Shown here: positions 51,643 to 58,893 of the stretch, piece by piece
How positions within the stretch are numbered: position 1 is the first letter of the stretch
Layout of the letters: each line of letters starts with the position of its first letter
Assembly (NCBI RefSeq): GCF_051414135.1
Contig: NZ_JBLKOA010000001.1
Coordinates: 1 to 64,000 of the forward strand
Source: Halovenus halobia
GTDB taxonomy: Archaea > Halobacteriota > Halobacteria > Halobacteriales > Haloarculaceae
Direction of reading: 5' to 3'
DNA length: 64,000 bases
Notes under the pieces: model-generated
What the model saw: only the letters and a program-made list of their open reading frames with translations
Database searches by the model: none
Told to the model about the DNA's origin: nothing
Program-made: the position numbers and the translations under genes

Positions 51643-51719
51643 TTTCAGAGGGATTATCAGCGGCTATCTTCATGCCCTCGTGAAGCCGTATAGCGGCTCA
51701 TACGGGCCGCGTAGGCGTC

Positions 51720-51860
51720 GTGAGCGGCGTCCCTGTCACCGTGGCCCACTCGTCGGCGTCAGACTTCGAGGGCGAGAAAGATGGACTACGCTCCGAGAAC
51801 AGGATAGTGGTGGTGGTGGTGGTGGTCGGAGACGGCGCTTTTTCGACCAAGAACGAGTAA
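51720..51860 (+). CDS. possible 46-aa ORF with a valine tract
   Basis: A frame from GTG 51720 to TAA 51858-51860 reads SGVPVTVAHSSASDFEGEKD then RIVVVVVVVGDGAFSTKNE. The run of seven valines is encoded by a GTG microsatellite (51807-51826). Composition is otherwise protein-like. It may be a peptide, a fragment of a larger gene or chance. No motif recognised. Confidence 0.25.
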   Translation: MSGVPVTVAHSSASDFEGEKDGLRSENRIVVVVVVVGDGAFSTKNE

Positions 51861-51979
51861 TGGTTCTTTAGTATTTTATTCCGTTCAGTATTTTTCTCGC
51901 TTCTTTGATAGCCGACTGAATTGTCCTGTAGTATCAATTCATCGGTGTTTAAATGGACTCTCTTCGGTATTCTGCTAAC

Positions 51980-52909
51980 ATGGCTACACCTACTCCTACA
52001 CCTTCGCCACTCGCTCCGCCACAGTGGGTATTCCAATGGAGTGAAATCGTCGCAGGACTTGGGAGCGTAGTTCTCACGATATTATTGGTCGTATTATACA
52101 AAAGACAGCAAGAACAACTCGCCGCACAACACGAAGCCGTATTAGAAGTGACTGGCGTTGATTGGGAAGGTGACAGGGCAACAGTCTATATCTCTAACTT
52201 TGGAAATGGGGTTGCGAAGCGACTACGACTTGCTACTCTTGTCCAAGTAGATACAGGCGACCACCGATACTACACGATTCGGTCTAATGTAATGGAGAGG
52301 ATAGATGAAAAGGAGAATATACCTGATGATATGCAACAACAAGGGGGTAATGCACTATTAGACCGTGGTGGTCGGCCTAATGCCATTCAACCAGAAGAGG
52401 AAGATATTCCATTTGAAGGCAAATCTCGTGTTGGCAAGCCCGCTCCCATCAATTTCAAGGGTGATTGGATAGGGCGTGATTTCAGCGATTTTATACGAGA
52501 TATGAAAAAAGAGGGGTCAACCGAAGTGAAATATCTTCACGCCGTTGTAGGTAACCAACTGTCAAACAGGCGGGTGGCTGAACCAATATATATGACAACT
52601 CGTAGTGTTAATCCCCAAGATTTTGTTAGGAAGCATTCTCTTGAGAATCTACCCGGAGTAACAGAACATGGGTATGACCACACCTTCGACCACTATTTCA
52701 GAAGTACGTGGTGGTCGTGGTTCAAAGATTGGATATACTTCGCCAGAGTCCGATTCCTTAATTGGCTGTTGCGCGGTAGAGGGCCTCGGATTAGACCGTT
52801 AGACGCCTCGGGTAAGAAGCGGGTGAAACGGGTTCTATTGAGACAAGACGTGTCTTATTTTCTGCAACGAATCAAGAATCGGATTCCGATTGTCCGGGAC
52901 AGATTTTGA
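51980..52909 (+). CDS. membrane-anchored hypothetical protein
   Basis: A 309-residue protein with one N-terminal membrane helix (about residues 24-43, GLGSVVLTILLVVLYKRQ) after a Thr/Pro-rich head. The remainder is soluble: a beta-rich segment, ALLDRGGRPNAIQPEEED and a Trp-rich stretch FRSTWWSWFKDWIYFARVRF near the C-terminus that may contact the membrane again. I do not recognise the family. ATG 51980 (MATPTP) is preferred; ATG 51953 would add nine residues. The gene is very A+T-rich compared with the core. Confidence 0.7.
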   Translation: MATPTPTPSPLAPPQWVFQWSEIVAGLGSVVLTILLVVLYKRQQEQLAAQHEAVLEVTGVDWEGDRATVYISNFGNGVAKRLRLATLVQVDTGDHRYYTIRSNVMERIDEKENIPDDMQQQGGNALLDRGGRPNAIQPEEEDIPFEGKSRVGKPAPINFKGDWIGRDFSDFIRDMKKEGSTEVKYLHAVVGNQLSNRRVAEPIYMTTRSVNPQDFVRKHSLENLPGVTEHGYDHTFDHYFRSTWWSWFKDWIYFARVRFLNWLLRGRGPRIRPLDASGKKRVKRVLLRQDVSYFLQRIKNRIPIVRDRF

Positions 52910-52931
52910 GGCGGAGACTCGTTACTGCGAA

Positions 52932-53288
52932 TCAAAGAGCGTCAAGTCGCCCATACGACACCTTGTCGGCGTTCTCGTCGGTCAGACCGTATCGAGCGAG
53001 GTACTTCCGGACTGTCGTCGTGCTACAATCGAACTCGTCGCGGGCCGCTATCTCGTCTGCTGACAAGCCTTCCTTGAGGTACAGACGGCGCAGTGTCGGC
53101 TCGTGTCGCCACGGTCGGAGTACCCCCAAGCGCTCGGCGTGAACGGTGACTCGACTCACGTTCACCCCCAACTCGAACGCGATAGTTCGAGGCGACAGCC
53201 CGCGTTCATGATAGCAGTGCCAGAGGAAATCACGGTCACGCCACGGCTCGTCTTCAGGAACGCGCTCGTCAGGGATACGGAAGGTCAC
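52932..53288 (-). CDS. DNA-binding protein with two helix-turn-helix modules
   Basis: A 118-residue protein with two HTH-like units. The first (about residues 24-55) is HERGLSPRTIAFELGVNVSRVTVHAERLG; the second (about 65-98) is LYLKEGLSADEIAARDEFDCSTTTVRKYLARYG. This resembles homeodomain-like or sigma-4-like tandem HTH regulators in haloarchaeal mobile elements. It is convergent with the preceding membrane protein and divergent from the DUF4145 gene across 105 nt, which may be its target promoter. Confidence 0.75.
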   Translation of the reverse strand: MTFRIPDERVPEDEPWRDRDFLWHCYHERGLSPRTIAFELGVNVSRVTVHAERLGVLRPWRHEPTLRRLYLKEGLSADEIAARDEFDCSTTTVRKYLARYGLTDENADKVSYGRLDAL

Positions 53289-53393
53289 GGGCGAGACTAC
53301 GTGATTCGTGCCAGTAATTCGTTCGGTGGTAGCAAACTACTTTCACTATGGTAGCAGGACGTTTTTGTCGTTTCTGACTAACTATTGCACAAT

Positions 53394-54029
53394 ATGGACG
53401 ATTACGTTCCCCCACAGGTACAAGGAGACGCATTTCATTGCCCGCACTGTGATACCTTTGCACACCAACGGTGGCAAATGCTAACTGTCCATGAATCGGG
53501 GGCGACAAAGGAAATCTTAGACGGTCAAGTAGGTCACTGCTCAAAATGTGACGACTATCATATTTGGGTGGCTGATGAAATGATATACCCAAAGGCGTCT
53601 TCGGCCCCGAAGCCAACCGAAGATATGCCAGACGAGGTACGCGGAGATTTCAACGAAGCCCGACAGATTGTCGAAGATTCACCACGGGCCGCCGCCGCAC
53701 TTCTCCGTCTCGCTATGGAAAAACTGGTGCAAAACCTGACCGGAAACGAAGATAAGAGCCTCTACAACGGTATCGGGGAACTCGTTGACGAAGGCCGCAT
53801 AGACGAGCGGATTCAGAAGGCCTTGGACTCGGTTCGAGTGACTGGCAACGACTACGTTCACGCAGGCGAGATATACAGCCCTGATGACCGGGATACTGCC
53901 CTTCGCCTGTTCGAGTTGGTGAACGTGGTTGTAGAACTGACTATTAGCCGGGAGAAGATGATAGAAGAGGCCTACGGCGAGATTCCGGAGAACAAGATGG
54001 ATGGAATCGAACAGCGTGATGGTACTTGA
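53394..54029 (+). CDS. DUF4145-domain protein with zinc ribbon
   Basis: A 211-residue protein. Residues 12-55 form a ribbon with FHCPHCDTFAHQ and VGHCSKCDDYH. The rest is the helical DUF4145 domain: SPRAAAALLRLAMEKLVQNLTG and VTGNDYVHAGEIYSPDDRD. DUF4145 is frequent in and beside restriction and other defence genes. The ATG at 53394 is three codons inside a slightly longer frame. A 404-residue membrane protein follows on the same strand after 50 nt. A defence role is a suggestion, not shown. Confidence 0.8.
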   Translation: MDDYVPPQVQGDAFHCPHCDTFAHQRWQMLTVHESGATKEILDGQVGHCSKCDDYHIWVADEMIYPKASSAPKPTEDMPDEVRGDFNEARQIVEDSPRAAAALLRLAMEKLVQNLTGNEDKSLYNGIGELVDEGRIDERIQKALDSVRVTGNDYVHAGEIYSPDDRDTALRLFELVNVVVELTISREKMIEEAYGEIPENKMDGIEQRDGT

Positions 54030-54079
54030 CCTATACAACCACATGAGATTTCGGAGTAAGCGCAGTACGAGGTAATCAG

Positions 54080-55294
54080 ATGGGGGTACTGTTATTCGGA
54101 CTCGGTTTGTTGCTCGCTTCCATTTTCTTTGGTGTCTTCCCTGTACTCCTTGTTCTCACGGGTAATTGGATTCTTGATACAGTTGGAATCCCGATTTTCG
54201 TCGCGTGTGTCGGCATTGCCATCCTCATTTTCTACGCCGCTCTGGTCTGGTTTCGAGGTTCATTGTGGAAGGCGTTGATAGACCTACTTGAGTTCGGTAT
54301 AGTCGGTGTTGGATGGGTCGTCTCGAAGTTTGCTACTGCGATACGTCGTCTTGGTGCTATCGTCTCTGTCATGTCATGGGTGAAGGCGACATTAGGTCTC
54401 TACCCCGGTAGGAGATTCATCGAAAATCGTCGTGAAGGTATCGTGGAACGGGGTATCAAACACGTAGAGAGTGGCGACGTTGAAATCACAGATTCGCGTG
54501 AAACACTCGCTCAGGAAGCCCGTGAGGCATATGATAAAGCGGGTCGTCAACTTTCCAATGGTGAAGCCGTTCTTGGACTCTCGCTTGCGGTGGTCACTCT
54601 TCTGCCGTCTAATATCGCATTAATCCCGTATTCCGAACTATTGAGTTCATCCGCAGTCGCGGCGGGATTGTCTATAGCGCTTGTACTCGTCGTGGCAATT
54701 CGTCTCTCGGCTCTTGATTTGGCCTTGGCCCGTGACCCCGACCCGACCGAAAACAAGGCACGATTGGCTGTGTACCGAGATTGGAACCAAACTGTTGCGG
54801 GTGGAACAGATGTAGTGAAGGTATTCGTGATGTTGCGTGTTATGTATGGGATTAGTGACTCGGCCTATGAGTTCTACATTGATTGGGTGTTTGAGAGAAA
54901 CATAAATGGGGAAGGGGTGGGAACGGTCGAACTAATTCGTGAACTGCCAAGGCCAGTTTTCGCCTTCTATTTGGCTGAGAGAGACGGTATATCACCGTCA
55001 GAAGCGAGTCAAGAAATGTTTGGATGGGACGTTTTCAGTTCCTTTGAGTTCGGCCCGTCAGAAGAGGAATCGCCACCAGAAGACGAGGAACCGTATATTT
55101 TCGAATCGGCTTTGCGCCCCGTGATTGAGTTTAAGCACGATATTCGTGACGTAAAACGGGCAACGAAGGCCCGCCAATTGGCTGAGAAACGTGATTCGTC
55201 ACCAGAGGAAGTAAGCAGAGAACTCTATGGTGAAAACATCCTTCCGGCGACAGAGGAAACCAAGAGTAACGTTACCGAAGAGTCAACAGAATAG
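54080..55294 (+). CDS. hypothetical multi-helix membrane protein
   Basis: A 404-residue protein. Strong hydrophobic segments are at about 2-25 (LLFGLGLLLASIFFGVFPVLL), 30-60, 70-100, and a second pair around 165-215 (AVVTLLPSNIALIPYS, AGLSIALVLVVAIRL). The C-terminal 140 residues are soluble and acidic, with a repeated DGISPSEASQEMFGWD / DSSPEEVSRELYGEN pattern that suggests an internal duplication of a 22-residue helical module. No family recognised. It converges on the small ORF at 55300 with a 5-nt gap. Confidence 0.7.
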   Translation: MGVLLFGLGLLLASIFFGVFPVLLVLTGNWILDTVGIPIFVACVGIAILIFYAALVWFRGSLWKALIDLLEFGIVGVGWVVSKFATAIRRLGAIVSVMSWVKATLGLYPGRRFIENRREGIVERGIKHVESGDVEITDSRETLAQEAREAYDKAGRQLSNGEAVLGLSLAVVTLLPSNIALIPYSELLSSSAVAAGLSIALVLVVAIRLSALDLALARDPDPTENKARLAVYRDWNQTVAGGTDVVKVFVMLRVMYGISDSAYEFYIDWVFERNINGEGVGTVELIRELPRPVFAFYLAERDGISPSEASQEMFGWDVFSSFEFGPSEEESPPEDEEPYIFESALRPVIEFKHDIRDVKRATKARQLAEKRDSSPEEVSRELYGENILPATEETKSNVTEESTE

Positions 55295-55299
55295 TTTGT

Positions 55300-55449
55300 T
55301 CACTCGATAAGCCTGTACTGAGTGCGAATCAGGTTCCGTTTCTGTTCGTCCGACTCTTCGTCTTCCATGCCCTCTTCGACCATCCTCACCGCAGAGTCTT
55401 TGTTTTCTGGTATGCGAATCTCGGGGTTCTTGTCTTGTTCGTCGCTCAT
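55300..55449 (-). CDS. small acidic hypothetical protein
   Basis: A 49-residue charged protein starting MSDEQDKNPEIRIPENKDSA. No motif recognised. The start at 55449 is preferred because upstream residues are low complexity. The gene lies in the last 300 nt before the right end of the element, convergent with the 404-residue membrane protein. Real status is moderately supported by composition. Confidence 0.45.
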   Translation of the reverse strand: MSDEQDKNPEIRIPENKDSAVRMVEEGMEDEESDEQKRNLIRTQYRLIE

Positions 55450-55635
55450 ACCTGTACTATCAGCCGCGAGACGTGAACTTCTTTCGTTGGTTGGATGAAC
55501 AGCGAAGGCTGTCAAAGCGGTTGTTCAGCCCTGAAAATTAACGAAACGGATTGGTCTTGGCTCGGCATACACCGCTCCCACCCCACGATTTATAAAAACG
55601 CAGATAGTATAATATCATAAGAAGGGCCGAATTGG

Positions 55636-55680
55636 GACACTCTCCGGCAACACCTGCCGAAAACCACGCCCGAGAGTGTC
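55636..55680. repeat. nested inverted repeat abutting attR
   Basis: GACACTCTC (55636-55644) is the exact reverse complement of GAGAGTGTC (55672-55680), which touches the first base of attR. Inside, CGGCA (55645-55649) and TGCCG (55655-55659) form a smaller stem. The position suggests binding sites for the integrase or a directionality factor. Confidence 0.55.
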
Positions 55681-55739
55681 GCGGTAAAGCGCGTCCTTGG
55701 TAAGGACGAGACCCCGGATTCAAATTCCGGCCTAGGCTT
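55681..55739 (+). repeat. attR: 59-bp direct repeat, 5'-truncated tRNA-Thr copy
   Basis: Identical to 31526-31584. It contains the tRNA-Thr sequence from the D-loop onward but lacks the first 14 nt, so it is not a functional tRNA. It marks the right end of the 24-kb element. The bases after it (TTTCCAAGCG) represent what lay directly downstream of the tRNA before this insertion. Confidence 0.95.
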
Positions 55740-55801
55740 TTTCCAAGCGACTAACCCAGAGCGATAGCGATGGGTCAGGAGCGCGTGAAAAGCCGGACGC
55801 C

Positions 55802-55878
55802 GAATTTGAATCGAGAGAAGACGCAGCGCGAGCGGAGCGAGCGACCGTCTTCGCGTAGTTCAAATTCCGGCCTAGGCT
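55802..55878. repeat. third att core (20 bp) inside a 66-bp dyad
   Basis: TTCAAATTCCGGCCTAGGCT (55859-55878) equals the last 20 nt of tRNA-Thr. Upstream, GAATTTGAA (55802-55810) and GAAGACG (55817-55823) pair with TTCAAATTC (55859-55867) and CGTCTTC (55846-55852), all about the same centre, so the region folds into one long hairpin in which part of the att core is repeated inverted. Confidence 0.7.
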
Positions 55879-55920
55879 CTCTTTCTTTGTCAGATACGGT
55901 AGTTACCGGATGCTTCGTCG

Positions 55921-56613
55921 GTGAAACAATGTACACCACGCAAGGACGACCGCCGGAAAATGAGGGTAGCCGCCATGAAGTATGGCTCGGTGTCCGACTA
56001 CAATTCCGTAACCCCGAGTGAACGCGAGAGATGGAAGACATACCTTGCGCAGCGTTTGCAGAAGCCGAAGGAAGAGATCACGATGAAGGACTGGGAGAAG
56101 GCTAATTCCTTCAAGTATACTTCGATAATGCACGTCGCTTTGGATGCAGGCCTACGTCCTATCGAAATTAAACGCGCCAACACCTACTGGGTTGACACAC
56201 AAAACGGCACACTCCGAATCTCCAGAGAAGAATCCAGTAAGAACCAGGAGAACTGGATAGTCGCGTTGAAAGAGGAGACCGGTGAAAACCTCAAACGCTG
56301 GCTCGACGAACGGGAGACACGGGAGAAGTACGATGGACGAGATGCGTTGTGGCTGACGATATACGGCAACCGCTACAACAAAGACTCGTTCAGAGACGTG
56401 TTCCAGAAGATTACCAAAGAAGCTAACCTGGACTTGGAGAACAGGGGTCTCACACCTTACTCAATAAGCCACAGTACTGCGACCTACGTAACCGAGGAAG
56501 AAGGGTTAGCAGTAGCGGCACAGCAATGCCGCCATAAATCCAAGAGAACAACAAAAAAGTACGAGCACAGCTCTACTGCACGTCAACAGGACGTCGTCAA
56601 CAACATAGACTGA
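55921..56613 (+). pseudogene. C-terminal fragment of a second integrase, missing a catalytic Arg
   Basis: A 230-residue frame that aligns with the C-terminal 230 residues of the complete integrase at 31766-32956 (shared VTPSERERWKTYLAQRL-like, ANSFKYTSIMHVALDAGLRPIEI, NLKRWLDERE, EKYDGRDALWLT). The N-terminal half is absent and an in-frame stop lies upstream of the GTG at 55921. The second catalytic Arg is changed: SISHSTAT here versus SIRHGVAT in the intact enzyme. First Arg and the Tyr in TTKKYEHSS remain. The fragment is therefore almost certainly inactive. It is next to the third att core, as expected for an old attL side. Confidence 0.85.
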
Positions 56614-56812
56614 AGCCCCTCCTTTCCTCTCCCTGTTGTAAACCCGTATACAAGGGTTAGTCGTTCCAGTTTACGGCCTGATTCAAACCCTTTTCTCAAA
56701 CCAAGGAGGGATTCGTAGTGGCTGATTCAGGGCTGATTGTCTAACCCTTGTCTCTGTTGTCGGACCTGTTTCCAGGGCTGGTTTCCAAGCTCTTCCTTTT
56801 CTGGGTTGGTTG

Positions 56813-56880
56813 AGCATATAAGTAGTTGAATTAGACAATGCATTGGTTAAGTATATAAGTATTTGAGTTAACCAATGTAT
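56813..56880. promoter_or_regulatory. toxin-antitoxin operator: tandem 31-bp repeats and 10-bp dyad
   Basis: Copy A (56813-56843) and copy B (56850-56880) share 25 of 31 bases at a 37-bp period; both contain ATATAAGTA and end CAATGYAT. Across them CATTGGTTAA (56841-56850) pairs with TTAACCAATG (56868-56877) around GTATATAAGT, the likely TATA box. The ATG follows directly at 56882. A repressor here would block TBP binding. This is a strong candidate operator for the wHTH gene. Confidence 0.7.
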
Positions 56881-56881
56881 C

Positions 56882-57493
56882 ATGGCGTTGCTGGAGAAAC
56901 CGGACAGAGAACGCGGATTCACCAAGGAGAGGATTATCCGTGTTCTCCTGAATCACACCGGAAATGACCTTACAAAATACCGTTTGGCCCAACTCGCGGA
57001 TGCTTCTGAGCCATGGACACGGCAGTATACAGACAAACTGGAGGATCAAGGTCTGATCCAGGAAACAGAGGTGGTAGAGACAGAGAAGTTGTATAGAGAG
57101 TGGCTTCAGCAGCGGATTCAACCGAATCAGTTAGAAATCTCGCTTCAGCAGCCGATGCAAATCTTGGAAGAAACAGACTTGGGATACGCACTGACGACGT
57201 ACCAAGCGGAGAATCTGCATCAAGGCCTCTTATTCACTTCCACAACGGACATCTACATCTCTCCAGACCAGATCAAGGAGTGGTTGAAAATCGTCCAAGA
57301 GAACGGCTTGCTGGGCGGCGGAAACACCCGTCTTAGAGTCTTAGACCATCACGTCTTCTACAAAGAACAGGTAGTAGACGGCTATACTACGGTTTCAGTC
57401 CCGCAGCTGATCCTAGATCTACTTGATGAAGGCGGTCCTTGCGAAGAAGCCGCTGAAAAACTAATTCAGTCATTCCACGGGGGAAAGCAGTAA
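56882..57493 (+). CDS. winged-helix antitoxin-like regulator (AbiEi-like)
   Basis: A 203-residue protein. The N-terminal winged helix (residues 15-62, TKERIIRVLLNHTGNDLTKYRLAQLADASEPWTRQYTDKLEDQGLI) is followed by a helical-beta domain ending DLLDEGGPCEEAAEKLI. Its stop (TAA) overlaps the toxin ATG by one base (TAATG). The pairing with a nucleotidyltransferase matches type IV AbiEi/AbiEii systems in which the first gene is the antitoxin and repressor. It is probably autoregulated through the repeat-rich promoter. Confidence 0.7.
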   Translation: MALLEKPDRERGFTKERIIRVLLNHTGNDLTKYRLAQLADASEPWTRQYTDKLEDQGLIQETEVVETEKLYREWLQQRIQPNQLEISLQQPMQILEETDLGYALTTYQAENLHQGLLFTSTTDIYISPDQIKEWLKIVQENGLLGGGNTRLRVLDHHVFYKEQVVDGYTTVSVPQLILDLLDEGGPCEEAAEKLIQSFHGGKQ

Positions 57494-58308
57494 TGGTGAG
57501 GCAGTACTACGTTGATCAGGTTACGGAGCTTTCCGAACAGGAACTACAGTCCGTATTTCACGTAGCGGAACCACCGGTCTGTCTGCTGGGTGGCTGGGCT
57601 GTCCATCTCCACGTAAATCCTCAATTCGAGGCTGAGCACGGACGCCAGTACATAGGCTCACGAGATATTGACTTAGGCGTTCATGTCAACCCGGATTGGA
57701 CACAAGAAAATCTCCCGGATACACCGGTTGGGAAGTCTGTTACACTGATTGAAGAGTTGGGATACACAAAGAGTCGGTTTGGCTTCGTCCAGAACTTCCA
57801 TAGAGACAACGGAGATCGGATCAGCGAGGAAGAAGCCAGTCAGTACGATATGCACGAAATCTTCCAAGTATACATAGATCTAATCCCGGATACCGCTGAA
57901 CTGGAACAGTTCAGGGAAGTCTTCGGGTTCAAACCGCCTGCGGAACCGTTGCTGAAACCGGTCTTCCAAGACGATGAAGGAGACCCATTAACGGACCATG
58001 TCTCATGGGAAGCACCCGGAGATGTCAAAATTGTCCCACCGGAGATATTGGCAGCAATGAAGACTCGGTCACTGCCAGACCGGGATAAGAGCCACAAACG
58101 AGTGAAAGATGTAGCTGATCTCCACGCCCTGCTCTGGTACGCCAAAGACTACAACCAAATAAAATCAGATCTTCTGAAACGGACTTCAGAGGAAGACATC
58201 AACAGACTTGAACACACAGTGGATGAGGAACTGTTCGAGAACGCAGCACAACTGCTTCAAATTAATCCCGAAATCATCGAAAACTCAATCACCCGACTCT
58301 TCCTCTAA
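57493..58308 (+). CDS. nucleotidyltransferase toxin-like protein (AbiEii-like)
   Basis: A 271-residue protein. The minimal nucleotidyltransferase signature is CLLGGWAVHLHV and GSRDIDLGVHV (the GG(W) motif and DxD). VYIDLIPDT supplies a third acidic residue; KSHKRVKDVADLHALLWY resembles the helical C-terminal part of AbiEii/MNT proteins. Toxins of this family block translation by modifying tRNA or other targets; antitoxin genes precede them. All three acidic residues appear present. It has no partner on the other strand. The substrate is unknown. Confidence 0.75.
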   Translation: MVRQYYVDQVTELSEQELQSVFHVAEPPVCLLGGWAVHLHVNPQFEAEHGRQYIGSRDIDLGVHVNPDWTQENLPDTPVGKSVTLIEELGYTKSRFGFVQNFHRDNGDRISEEEASQYDMHEIFQVYIDLIPDTAELEQFREVFGFKPPAEPLLKPVFQDDEGDPLTDHVSWEAPGDVKIVPPEILAAMKTRSLPDRDKSHKRVKDVADLHALLWYAKDYNQIKSDLLKRTSEEDINRLEHTVDEELFENAAQLLQINPEIIENSITRLFL

Positions 58309-58351
58309 CTCCCTGAATACACCCAAAGCTATCTTCAATGAATTAGCTTCA

Positions 58352-58525
58352 GTGCGTCATAATCTTAAATCAGAGGCAGAATTAAACGGGATCTGGTATC
58401 GCTGGTTAAGATGGTGTCGTGGGGATGAAATCTGCGAAGAAGCAGCTACGACAGACGAAGAGCGAGAATTGATAGATCCCGAAGGACTCGAAAATGAGGA
58501 TTTAGAGGAGGAAGACGAAGCCTGA
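58352..58525 (+). CDS. possible small acidic protein after the toxin gene
   Basis: A frame that is open from within the toxin gene end continues as RHNLKSEAELNGIWYRWLRW then CRGDEICEEAATTDEER... with a very acidic tail. A GTG at 58352 gives 57 residues. The Trp/Tyr cluster and acid tail look protein-like, and the segment may be a truncated C-terminus of a lost gene. Evidence is weak. Confidence 0.3.
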   Translation: MRHNLKSEAELNGIWYRWLRWCRGDEICEEAATTDEERELIDPEGLENEDLEEEDEA

Positions 58526-58565
58526 GTATTCATCGCTCGAAGTTAGATACCTGAAAAACTCCCGG

Positions 58566-58763
58566 TTACTCAGCAGCCTCGTAGCCTGCTTCTTCGACAG
58601 CGGTTACGAGCGCGTCGGGAGTTGCCTCTCCGTCGATAGTCGCAGTTCCAGCCTCTCGGTCGGCGCTGGCCGAGGTAACTCCTGTAACGTCTTCCAGTGC
58701 GTCCTCGACAGTCTGCTCGCAGTGTTCACAGCTCATTCCGTCGACAGTGATAGTTCGGCTCAT
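58566..58763 (-). CDS. copZ: copper chaperone (HMA domain, CopZ-like)
   Basis: A 65-residue heavy-metal-associated protein with the metal site GMSCEHCEQT (CxxC, residues 10-19) and a second part EAGTATIDGEATPDAL. It should bind Cu(I) and hand it to the ATPase CopA encoded 0.8 kb away. It is divergent from the Lrp/TRASH regulator gene; a palindrome lies between them. Confidence 0.92.
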   Translation of the reverse strand: MSRTITVDGMSCEHCEQTVEDALEDVTGVTSASADREAGTATIDGEATPDALVTAVEEAGYEAAE

Positions 58764-58832
58764 GTTTCGATATTAGCCTCTTGATGACTATCTGTTTTCC
58801 CCTTTCGAATCTGTAGTACGCTGGCCACCAAC

Positions 58833-58849
58833 ACTTTGCTATCCAAAGT
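58833..58849. promoter_or_regulatory. palindrome in the copper promoter region
   Basis: ACTTTG-CTATC-CAAAGT is a perfect 6+5+6 dyad between the divergent copZ and regulator genes. It is a candidate binding site for the Lrp/TRASH regulator, placed about 45 nt before that gene's start. No second copy was found before copA. Confidence 0.45.
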
Positions 58850-58893
58850 CAAATACGGGAAACTGTAATGACTCTTGGGTCTGTAGGGCCGCT

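Larger units (their letters stand above)
31526..55739 (+). mobile_element. 24-kb integrated element at tRNA-Thr
   Basis: The 59-bp direct repeats give the boundaries. The integrase gene lies just inside attL, transcribed away from the tRNA. The interior has self-replication (primase-like), a type I RM operon, a DNA-binding repressor with operator and many orphan genes. Base composition is patchy and locally far more A+T-rich than the flanks, notably at 37.3-38.5, 42.2-43.5, 45.7-48.7 and 51.9-55.3 kb. There is no capsid, terminase or conjugation gene that I recognise, so an integrative plasmid is more likely than a provirus, though a pleomorphic virus relative is possible. Confidence 0.9.
55740..58540 (+). 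mobile_element. remnant of an older integrated element
   Basis: This 2.8-kb segment lies between attR and the copper genes. It contains a further att-core copy, a truncated integrase, and a toxin-antitoxin-like pair, all A+T-rich compared with both flanks. No distal att copy was found near 58.5 kb, so its right boundary is inferred from the change to core genes. It was probably inserted at the same tRNA before the 24-kb element. Confidence 0.6.

Noticed and set aside
51149..51673. 174-codon minus-strand frame
   Set aside because: Low complexity, Arg/Gly/Pro-rich, in conflict with the better small frames in the same stretch.
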